A stretch of 64,000 nucleotides of DNA, from NCBI RefSeq assembly GCF_963378075.1, contig NZ_OY726394.1, positions 4,030,001 through 4,094,000 on the forward strand, in the 5' to 3' direction. Shown here in pieces: positions 8,938 through 21,425 of this stretch. The translations under genes were made by a program, and so were the position numbers. Source of the stretch: Mycolicibacter sp. MU0083 (GTDB lineage: Bacteria > Actinomycetota > Actinomycetes > Mycobacteriales > Mycobacteriaceae). Each line of letters opens with the position of its first letter. Position 1 is the first letter of the stretch. The notes under the pieces are model-generated. The model had not been told where the DNA came from and made no database searches. It was given only the letters and a program-made list of their open reading frames with translations.

Positions 8938-9687
8938 TCAGTCCAGTCCCGGCGAGTCGATCGGTTCACGAGCGGTGGCGTCGCGCAGCACGAAGACCAG
9001 CGCACCGAGCCACACCGAGAACACCACCACCGCCCACCACAGGCCGAGCACGCCGTTCCAGGCCAGCGGCCCGGCGTCGAAGACGAAGAACTGGGTGGCG
9101 ATCACCTCGGTCATGACCTGCCAAACCGTCACGTAGCCAAACCATTTCGGGAAGATCTCGTTCTTGTCGTACAGCACCGCGATGGCCAGCACGATATAGG
9201 CGGTGGTGAAGCAGCCCATCGATCCGTTGTAGGACAACAAGCCCACGTCGTAGAGCCAGCCGATGAGTTCCGGGTCGCGGTCCGGGCGGAACGTCGCGGT
9301 CAGGAAGCAGACCCCGACCAGCAAGAACCCGGGCAGTGCGCCGACGCCCATCCCGCCGATGTAGCCGTAGGCGAACACCGAGCCCACCGACATGCGTTTC
9401 ATGTGGTACATCACCAGGCCGTTGGTGATCGGGGCGCCACCCAGCAGGATCAGCAGCGCGACGAATCCGACCTGGATGGACAGGTGATGATCGGTGAAGA
9501 ATGCGACCTTCTCGGCCGTCGTGACGTCGGCGCGCGGCGGCGGAGTGACGCGGGTCAGCACGCAGATGATGACACCGAAAACCACGTACCAGACCGGGAA
9601 GAACCACGTCAGGAACCGGACGTCGGGCTTGCCGGCCGGGGCGCCGTCGGCGTCGACGACGAACCGGTCGGGAGTCAGCAGGTTCAC
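8938..9687 (-). CDS. Six-helix membrane protein of unknown function, paralogue of the upstream gene
   Basis: A GTG at 9687 overlaps the preceding stop in a GTGA arrangement, which supports this start and gives 249 residues. Six hydrophobic segments are visible, for example FFPVWYVVFGVIICVL, LSIQVGFVALLILLGG and VVVFSVWLGALVFVL. A loop between helices carries FRPDRDPELIGWL. The same FRPDRDP block, a later FPKWFG/FPRWVG block and a GPLAWNG/GPLAWDG block occur in the adjacent paralogue at 9684-10430. I do not recognise a named family. Co-transcription with subunit III- and IV-like genes suggests membership of a membrane complex, perhaps oxidoreductive. There are no obvious haem- or copper-binding His clusters. 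Confidence 0.7.
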   Translation of the reverse strand: MNLLTPDRFVVDADGAPAGKPDVRFLTWFFPVWYVVFGVIICVLTRVTPPPRADVTTAEKVAFFTDHHLSIQVGFVALLILLGGAPITNGLVMYHMKRMSVGSVFAYGYIGGMGVGALPGFLLVGVCFLTATFRPDRDPELIGWLYDVGLLSYNGSMGCFTTAYIVLAIAVLYDKNEIFPKWFGYVTVWQVMTEVIATQFFVFDAGPLAWNGVLGLWWAVVVFSVWLGALVFVLRDATAREPIDSPGLD

Positions 9688-10430
9688 CCGGCCACCACGC
9701 CTTCGTCCACCGCCTGGCGCAGCACGCTGCGGCGCAGCACGAAGAACATCACCACGACGAACGCCGCCAGTGCTCCGTTGCGCAGCCAGAACGACAACAG
9801 CCCGTCCCACGCCAGCGGCCCGGTCTGGCACACCGCGGCGCCGGTGGCCGGAATCATCGCCAGGCCGGTGACCAGCGAATAGGGCCCCACCCACCGCGGG
9901 AAGACCGGGTCGGGTCCGTCGTCGTAACGGACCGCGGCGGCCAGCAGCAGGAACTGCGCCAGCACCATGCCGGTCGGCGCGATGAACATGATCCAGGCCA
10001 GGTCGTTGAGAAGCATGATCTGGCTCGGATCACGGTCCGGCCGAAACGCCGCGACCAGGAAGAAGACGTTCGACAGCGCGAAGAAGGTGGCGCCGCTGAC
10101 GATCGCGGTCAGGTAGCAGTAGGCGAAGATGTGGCTCTGGGTCCGCATCCGCTTCATCTGCACGACGATCACCATGAAGAACGGCAACACCATGATTCCG
10201 CAGAGGTTGAACGTCACCTGGCTGAATCGGATCCAGGCGGTGTGATCGGCGTAGAAGGCGGCGACCTGGTCGGCGGTCATCGTCGGCGACATCGGTGGCC
10301 AGAAGCCCGGGTACGCCAGCATCGCCACCACCAGCACCAATCCCACCGCCGGGCCCGTCCACAGGCTGACCCATTGGGCCTTGATGTTGCCTGCGACGGG
10401 CAGGTCTTGAACGTCCTGCAGGATCTGCAC
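9684..10430 (-). CDS. Six-helix membrane protein of unknown function, first gene of oxidase-like operon
   Basis: The start is GTG at 10430, with a GAGGAG-type ribosome-binding site between it and a palindromic operator at 10444-10459. The 248-residue product has about six transmembrane helices, including VGLVLVVAMLAYPGF, CGIMVLPFFMVIVVQM and FVVVMFFVLRR. It shares the FRPDRDP loop and GPLAWDG block with its downstream neighbour, so the pair arose by duplication. No catalytic motif is recognised. Its position at the head of an operon with subunit III- and IV-like genes, under a divergent TetR regulator, makes it a candidate partner in an uncharacterised, inducible membrane complex. Confidence 0.7.
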   Translation of the reverse strand: MQILQDVQDLPVAGNIKAQWVSLWTGPAVGLVLVVAMLAYPGFWPPMSPTMTADQVAAFYADHTAWIRFSQVTFNLCGIMVLPFFMVIVVQMKRMRTQSHIFAYCYLTAIVSGATFFALSNVFFLVAAFRPDRDPSQIMLLNDLAWIMFIAPTGMVLAQFLLLAAAVRYDDGPDPVFPRWVGPYSLVTGLAMIPATGAAVCQTGPLAWDGLLSFWLRNGALAAFVVVMFFVLRRSVLRQAVDEGVVAG

Positions 10431-10443
10431 CGCACTCCTCCTA

Positions 10444-10459
10444 ACTGACCCTGGTCAGT
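10444..10459. promoter_or_regulatory. TetR-type operator 1 (oxidase-like operon side)
   Basis: ACTGACC-CT-GGTCAGT is a perfect 7-bp inverted repeat with a 2-bp spacer, lying immediately upstream of the ribosome-binding site of the first operon gene. It shares the ACTGA half-site with the second palindrome at 10573-10590. A regulator bound here would block transcription of the operon. Confidence 0.75.
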
Positions 10460-10572
10460 ATCGAATCGTCACACCGGTCTCTTGTGAGGCATGTCGCATG
10501 GGCATATCCATTGACAACAACGCCTCTGACCCTCCGTGCCGTAACCGGCAGCGTCGCCGATTCCAACCCCCA

Positions 10573-10590
10573 AACTGATTTCAGTCAGTT
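10573..10590. promoter_or_regulatory. TetR-type operator 2 (regulator side)
   Basis: AACTGA-TTTCAG-TCAGTT is a perfect 6-bp inverted repeat with a 6-bp spacer, 55 bp upstream of the TetR start at 10646. Together with operator 1 it fits autoregulation plus repression of the divergent operon. Confidence 0.7.
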
Positions 10591-10645
10591 ATGAGATGGG
10601 TTAGGCTGTCCGAGACCCCTACGGCAAGACTCGGAGACAACCGGC

Positions 10646-11254
10646 GTGGCGAACCCGAAACCCGACCACCGTGGTCGCAAGGGCCAGCAGACCCATGAGC
10701 GGCTATTGGGCGCCGCCGTCGCCGAGTTCAGCCGGACCGGCATGGCCGCCGCCGACATCGGGGTCATCGTCGCTGCCGCCGGAGTTGCCCACGGCACGTT
10801 CTTCTTTCACTTCCCCACCAAAGAACACGTCCTACTGGAACTGGAGCAGCGCGAAGAAGAACGGGTGGCCGCCGAACTCGCCCGCTTCTTCGCCGCCGAG
10901 CACGACGTGCGGGCCACCCTCACCGAGATCGTCCGGGCTCTGGAGCGCATGGAACGGCGGCTGGGCGGGCTCTTGTTCAAAGACCTTCTGGTACTGCACT
11001 TCTCCCCCACCCGGCCGCCGGCGGAGGTCTGGCCCACCCACCCGGTGATCGTCGCGGTCATCGAGGAGCTGGAACGTGCCCGCGACCGCGGCGACATCCC
11101 CGCCGACGTGGACGTGATGCACAACGGCATCTCGTTTCTGGTCGGGCTCTACGCGCTGCTCATCACCGTTCCGGAAGCCAAGGAGTTGCGGACGCCGGTG
11201 ATCGAGGAATACCTGACCACTTATCTCTACGGACTGCGGGTGCTGACGCCCTGA
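10646..11254 (+). CDS. TetR/AcrR family transcriptional regulator
   Basis: The protein has 202 residues and starts at GTG 10646. The N-terminal helix-turn-helix spans about residues 14-55, with an AVAEFSRTGMAAADIG helix, AAAGVAHGTFFFHF recognition region and the usual FPTKEHVLLEL follow-on. The C-terminal ligand domain is not assignable. It is divergent from the four-gene oxidase-like operon, and two ACTGA-type palindromes lie in the shared intergenic region, so repression of that operon and of itself is likely. Its last 28 nt overlap the 3' end of the convergent transporter gene. Confidence 0.88.
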   Translation: MANPKPDHRGRKGQQTHERLLGAAVAEFSRTGMAAADIGVIVAAAGVAHGTFFFHFPTKEHVLLELEQREEERVAAELARFFAAEHDVRATLTEIVRALERMERRLGGLLFKDLLVLHFSPTRPPAEVWPTHPVIVAVIEELERARDRGDIPADVDVMHNGISFLVGLYALLITVPEAKELRTPVIEEYLTTYLYGLRVLTP

Positions 11255-12645
11255 CCGGCGATCACCGCGGCCAGCTCCCGCTCGAGCTCACCCTGCACGC
11301 CGGGAGTCTCGGTGCCCCGCAGCGAATATCCGGCCGTCTCCGGCAGGAACCGTAGGGCGCCCAGGCCCAGCGCGGCGGCGACCACCAGGTAGGCCGCCGG
11401 AAAGAGCTGCCAGCCGGTCTGATCGATCACCGAGTCGGCCAGCACCGGCGCGGTGCCGCCGAACATCGCCACCGCGGCGTTGTCGGCGATCGCGAAGCCC
11501 GCATACCGGACCTGGGTGGGGAACATCGCCGGGAACGTCGCCGCCACCGTGGCCAGCGGCGCCGCGAACAACACGCTCAGCACGGTGAATCCGACCAGGG
11601 CACAGGCGAATCCCTGGCCCATCAACCAGTACATCGGCAGCGCCAGTACCGCGAAGCCGATCAGGGAGGCCCGCCACAGCGGTTTGCGGCCGACCCGGTC
11701 CGACCAGGCTCCCGCGAACGGTATGCACGCCAACATCGCCAGTTCGCCGACCAGCACCACGGCGGTGCGACTGCGTTCATCGAGGCCGGCGGTGGCGTGC
11801 AGATAGGTGGGTTGATAGGTCACCAGGGTGTAGTCGATGATGTTCAGGGCGACCAGCAGGGCGAACGTCACCAGGATCGGCCGGGTGTAGTTGGTGACCA
11901 GGTCCACCAGCCGATCCCACGCCGAACCGGTGATCGCATCGCAGGCAACGCATTCGGAGAACACCGGCGTCTCCGGCATCCGGCTGCGCAGGATCAGCCC
12001 GAGCACGCCCAGGGGCAGCGCTAGAAGGAACGGGATACGCCAGCCCCATGCCGTCATCTGCTCATGGGTGAGCAGCGCTTCAAGCAGGAGCACCACGGCA
12101 CTGCCCATGACGAAGCCGCCGACGGCGCCGAACTCCAGGAAGCTGCCGTAGGTTCCACGTTTGTCGTCGGGCGCGCTCTCGGCCATGAACGTTGCCGCAC
12201 CGCCGTATTCGCCGCCGGTGGAGAATCCCTGCACCACCCGCAGTGCGATCAGCAACCCCGGCGCCCACCACCCGACCGACGCATAGGTGGGCAGGACACC
12301 GATGAGGGTGGTGGCGACCGCGATCAGCAGAATAGTCGCCACCAGCACCGATTTACGGCCGAACCGGTCACCGATCGGGCCCCAGACCATACCGCCGAGC
12401 GGGCGCAACACGAACGACACCGCGAACCCCAGCATGGTGCCGAGACTGCCCAGAGTGTCCGGGAAGAACGCCTCGGTCAAGTAGGTGGCCAGCACCGCGT
12501 AGACGCCGTAGTCATACCATTCGGTGGCGTTACCGATCGCTGAGGCGGTGATCGCCTTGTGCAGCAGACGTTTACGCGCGTCGCCGTCTGGCCGCCGATG
12601 TGACTCCGGCGGCGCCGCCCGCCGCTCCGGAAGCAGCAGGCTCAT
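11227..12645 (-). CDS. MFS transporter, metabolite:proton symporter (MHS) family
   Basis: The protein has 472 residues with about 12 transmembrane helices. The N-terminal AITASAIGNATEWYDYGVYA block is the hallmark of the MHS (ProP/KgtP-like) family, and GDRFGRKSVL and WSDRVGRKPL are the two MFS loop 2-3 and 8-9 motifs. RVVQGFSTGGEYGGAATFMAE is also conserved in this family. Substrates of the family are small carboxylates, betaine or proline; the sequence does not say which. Its 3' end overlaps the convergent TetR gene by 28 nt. The start at 12645 (ATG, MSLLLPERR) is the only strong candidate. Confidence 0.88.
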   Translation of the reverse strand: MSLLLPERRAAPPESHRRPDGDARKRLLHKAITASAIGNATEWYDYGVYAVLATYLTEAFFPDTLGSLGTMLGFAVSFVLRPLGGMVWGPIGDRFGRKSVLVATILLIAVATTLIGVLPTYASVGWWAPGLLIALRVVQGFSTGGEYGGAATFMAESAPDDKRGTYGSFLEFGAVGGFVMGSAVVLLLEALLTHEQMTAWGWRIPFLLALPLGVLGLILRSRMPETPVFSECVACDAITGSAWDRLVDLVTNYTRPILVTFALLVALNIIDYTLVTYQPTYLHATAGLDERSRTAVVLVGELAMLACIPFAGAWSDRVGRKPLWRASLIGFAVLALPMYWLMGQGFACALVGFTVLSVLFAAPLATVAATFPAMFPTQVRYAGFAIADNAAVAMFGGTAPVLADSVIDQTGWQLFPAAYLVVAAALGLGALRFLPETAGYSLRGTETPGVQGELERELAAVIAGQGVSTRSP

Positions 12646-12703
12646 AGGGCAACGTCGCTAACAACCACGTCGTCCCCCTTGCCGCGCAACCGGTCATTCG
12701 GCG

Positions 12704-12727
12704 GGCGATCCCGTGCGTGGGATCGCC
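12704..12727 (-). terminator. Inverted repeat downstream of the PE-PPE gene
   Basis: GGCGATCCC-GTGCGT-GGGATCGCC forms a perfect 9-bp stem with a 6-nt loop. It lies 137 nt downstream of the PE-PPE-domain gene stop and 59 nt upstream of the transporter start, both on the minus strand. It could terminate the former or act as an operator for the latter. The rest of 12646-12863 shows nothing else clear. Confidence 0.5.
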
Positions 12728-12863
12728 TGGGGGAAACGATAATTGCTATCCCGGCCTGAATACCGGGGTTGCCGAAGCGTTACGAAACACTTACGGGTTC
12801 GAGACCGGTTATTACCGGGTTACGCGACCTGAGTCTGCGTCGACGGAAAGGGCGCCTACGCTC

Positions 12864-14150
12864 CTACGACGCGTCCGCCCAGTAGGCCGGGTCGAAGTAC
12901 TGCCCCACCAAAGAGTTCCACATCAGATCCGTCAGGTCACGGAGCATGTCCTGCACCGACGGGTCGTCGCCCGCCCCTAGGCCCATGCCGTAGCCCGCGG
13001 CGATCAGGCCGGCCACCGCCGGATTGTCTTCGGGGTTCACCAGTTGATAGGTGTCCGGGTCCAGCAGGCCGGCGACGAAGGCGTCCCAGCCTTCCTGCGC
13101 CGCGGTGGCCAGCCCGGCGTTGAACTCGTCCCAGTCGACGTCCTGCGAGTCCAGCGACACCATCGTCGGCACGTCGGCCGGGCCGTCGTTCCAGCCGGTG
13201 TGATAGTCGCCGTAGCCGAGGTTCACCAGCATCCGCACAGTCGGTTCCAGCAAGTCGTACAACGGCTTTCCGATGAAAGGGGTGAACAGCAGCGGCCACA
13301 GGATCGGCAGGAATTCGCTCTCGATCACGTAGGAGTCGATCGCGCTGCCCGGGCTGGTCTCCAGTTCGACGGCGTCGGCGACCTGCTCGGGGGTCAAGCC
13401 CAGGTAGGAGATGTGCTGAATGGCCATGCCCATGATCGCGTTGATGGTGGCCAGCGGGTTGAGCCAGTACTGCGGGAAGTCGGCGTACCCGTCGTACTCC
13501 ATCGAGTAGATGTCGGTGTGATACATGTCGTTCGGCGTCGGATTGCCGAGCGTCACACCGTCATCTGCCAGGTTCGAGGTGATGCCCGGGAACTCCGAGA
13601 ACCCGACCAGCAGGCCGCCGTTGGGATTGGCGGAGTTGCCGATCAGCACGAAGTGCACCGCGTCGTAGTCCACGTCGGCGGCGACGAGCTTCTCCATCGC
13701 CATGGTGGTCAGCGCCGCGCTCTGCGAGTACCCGAAGATCGTCACCGGGTGGTCCTCGTCGACCAGGCCTTGGTCGATCAGCTCCAGCACCCGGTCGACG
13801 ACGATCTGGGCACCCTTGGCCATCGACTCGTCCAGCAGGTAGGCCTCCTGGGGAGTGGTGAGAACCTCCAGCTCGCCGGCGAACCCGCGCGGCTGCAGGA
13901 ACAGCTCGCTGACGGTCTCGGCGTAGTGCTCGGTCGGCGTCGGGATCATGCTCGGACCCATGATCAACGCGATGCCCGAACCCGCCAGCGAGTCATCGGC
14001 GGTCAGCGTTACCGCGACGTGCTCGGGTGTGGGCTGCTGCGATGCCTGCGTCGGGCCGGCACTGAGGCCGGCCACCAACGTGGCGGCGGCCAGTGCGGCG
14101 CACACGCGGTTGACGCTGGAGCTGGGCTGGGTGGCGGCCGCATCGAACAT
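12864..14150 (-). CDS. Secreted PE-PPE-domain (PF08237-type) serine hydrolase
   Basis: I chose ATG 14150 (MFDAAATQPSSS) because a GAGGA ribosome-binding site sits 7-8 nt before it; an upstream in-frame ATG at 14219 would add 23 residues. The 428-residue protein opens with a signal-like segment (AALAAATLVAGLSAG), then an alpha/beta-hydrolase PE-PPE domain with the nucleophile elbow GYSQSA (Ser142). Other conserved blocks are YAETVSELFLQP and a YHTDIYSMEYDGYADFPQYW stretch. There is no PE or PPE N-terminal domain. In M. tuberculosis such domains are attached to PE/PPE proteins and act as esterases on lipid substrates; a cell-surface esterase role is therefore inferred. The 340-nt upstream region (14151-14490) holds its promoter and structured repeats. 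Confidence 0.82.
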   Translation of the reverse strand: MFDAAATQPSSSVNRVCAALAAATLVAGLSAGPTQASQQPTPEHVAVTLTADDSLAGSGIALIMGPSMIPTPTEHYAETVSELFLQPRGFAGELEVLTTPQEAYLLDESMAKGAQIVVDRVLELIDQGLVDEDHPVTIFGYSQSAALTTMAMEKLVAADVDYDAVHFVLIGNSANPNGGLLVGFSEFPGITSNLADDGVTLGNPTPNDMYHTDIYSMEYDGYADFPQYWLNPLATINAIMGMAIQHISYLGLTPEQVADAVELETSPGSAIDSYVIESEFLPILWPLLFTPFIGKPLYDLLEPTVRMLVNLGYGDYHTGWNDGPADVPTMVSLDSQDVDWDEFNAGLATAAQEGWDAFVAGLLDPDTYQLVNPEDNPAVAGLIAAGYGMGLGAGDDPSVQDMLRDLTDLMWNSLVGQYFDPAYWADAS

Positions 14151-14365
14151 CCAGAAGTCCTCGCCAGGGTGTCGGGCCGCGCGGGGGTACGCGGCAACCT
14201 CGAACCTGAATACTGACAACCGGGAACTGTTATGTCAAATTAAGGTTCACTTCATCCCCGCACCTTGCCTCACCAGCGGGAATGCGGCTATTTCGCTAGC
14301 ACACCAAGGCCCGGCGTGCTCGCATTCTGAGTCGAAACTTAGCGACGGTTGGCGGGCGTCGGCGG

Positions 14366-14431
14366 GGCGCGAACGTGCATGGTTGTACGCCTGACACGGC
14401 GTGTCGCCGGGCAGACACGCACGCTCGCGCC
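14366..14431. repeat. Dispersed palindromic intergenic repeat (second copy)
   Basis: GGCGCGAACGTGC at the left pairs with GCACGCTCGCGCC at the right with one mismatch. The outer arms match the palindrome at 7948-8013. The inner loop carries ACGCC-TGACAC-GGCGT. It lies in the space between accD4 and the PE-PPE gene. Confidence 0.65.
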
Positions 14432-14490
14432 AAAGGGCGCACGCGCCAAAGGGCGCTCGCGCGAAAGAAGGGGGCTCGCGCCAAAGGGGG
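14427..14490 (-). terminator. Tandem mini-hairpins directly after accD4
   Basis: Two identical GCGCCAAAGGGCGC elements (14427-14440 and 14443-14456) each form a GCGCC/GGCGC mini-hairpin, and diverged versions continue to the accD4 stop at 14491. On the minus strand they read GCGCCCTTTGGCGC in tandem immediately after the stop codon, so they probably end the fadD32-pks13-accD4 transcript. Confidence 0.55.
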
Positions 14491-16040
14491 CTACATGGGG
14501 AGCAGGCCGTGCTTGCGCTGCACCTTGGGGAAGTTCTGCTTGTCCCGCAGCAGCTTCAGCGACTTGCGCAGCAACAGCCGGGTCTCGTGCGGCTGGATCA
14601 CCGCATCGATGTAGCCCCGCTCGGCGGCGGTCCACGGAATCGCCATGTTCTCGTTGTAGCCGGCGATGAAGTCCGCCTTGATCTTCTGCACCTCGGGCGC
14701 GGTCGGATCCGGGAAGCGCTTCACCAGCAACTGGGCGGCACCGTCGGCGCCGATCACCGCGATACGCGCCGTCGGCCAGGCGAAGTTCAGATCCGCCGAC
14801 AGCTGCTTGGAGCCCATCACCGCATACCCGCCGCCGTAGGCCTTGCGGATGATCACGGTCACCTTCGGCACGTCGGCCTCGACGATCGCGTTGAAGAACC
14901 GGCCGCCGCGCTTGATGATCCCGTTGGCCTCCTCGGAGACGCCGGGCATGGCGCCGGGGGTGTCGACGACGAACACCAGCGGCAGGTTGAAGGAGTCGCA
15001 GAACCGGATGAACCCGGCCGCCTTGTCCGACGCCTCGGTGTCGACCGCGCCGGACATGTACATCGGCTGGTTCGCGATCACGCCGACCGGATGCCCGTCG
15101 ACGCGAGCGAACGCGGTGATCATCGCCCGGCCACGCTGCTCGGAGATCTCGAAGACGTCGCCGTCGTCGAAGATCCGCAGCAGGATCTCGTGCATGTCGT
15201 AGGCGGTGTTGTCCGCGTCCGGCACGATCGAGTCCAATTCCAGGTCGTGCGGGGTGATCTCGGGCTCCAGCCCGGGGTTGACCACCGGCGCGTCGTCGAA
15301 GTGGTTGGCCGGCAGGAACGACAGGTAGTCGCGCACGTACTGGAACGCCTCGGCCTCGTCGGCGACCACCTTGTGGATGTTGCCGCGCTGCGCCTGCACG
15401 TCGGCGCCACCCAGCTCGTCGAAGGTGACGTCCTCACCGGTGACGTCCTTGATCACGTCGGGCCCGGTGATGAACATGTAACCCTGGTCGCGCACGGCCA
15501 CCAGCAGGTCGGTCTGGATGGGCGAATACACCGCTCCCCCAGCACATTTGCCGAGGATGATGGAGATCTCCGGGACCAGGCCGCGCAGCATCTCGTGGCG
15601 GCGGCCCAGCTCGGCGTACCAGGCCAGCGACGTCACGGCGTCCTGGATGCGGGCACCGGCGGAGTCGTTGATGCCGATGATCGGGCAGCCGACCATGGCC
15701 ACCCACTCCATCAGCTTGGCCACCTTGCGGCCGAACATCTCCCCGACCGAGCCCTGGAAGACGGTCTGGTCGTGGCTGAAGACGCCGACCGGCCGGCCGT
15801 TGATCCGGCCGTGGCCGGTGACGACGCCGTCGCCGTAGAGGGCGTTGGGGTCGCCGGGGGTCTTGCACAGCGCGCCGACCTCCATGAAGGTGCCCGGGTC
15901 GAGCAGCGCGTGGATGCGGTCGCGGGCGCTGGGGATGCCCTTCTTCGCACGCTTGGCGGCGGCCGCCTCACCGCCGGGTTCCTTTGCCAACTCCAGCTTT
16001 TCGCGGAGTTCGGCGAGCAGTTCGGCCGTGGTCTTGTTGC

Positions 16041-16044
<4 letters not shown>
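14491..16044 (-). CDS. accD4: Acyl-CoA carboxylase beta (carboxyltransferase) subunit AccD4
   Basis: The protein has 517 residues. It is the carboxyltransferase subunit of the long-chain acyl-CoA carboxylase that makes the carboxylated C24-C26 acyl-CoA extender used by Pks13 in mycolate condensation, working with the biotinylated alpha subunit AccA3 encoded elsewhere. Carboxyltransferase signatures seen include GINDSAGARIQDAV, GKCAGGAVYSP, a DTPGAMPG oxyanion-hole block and AYGGGYAVMGSKQL. The identity is secured by position as the last gene of fadD32-pks13-accD4. The GTG start at 16044 overlaps the pks13 stop (GTGA), showing translational coupling. Confidence 0.95.
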
Positions 16045-21418
<5,374 letters not shown>

Positions 21419-21425
21419 TCTGGGA

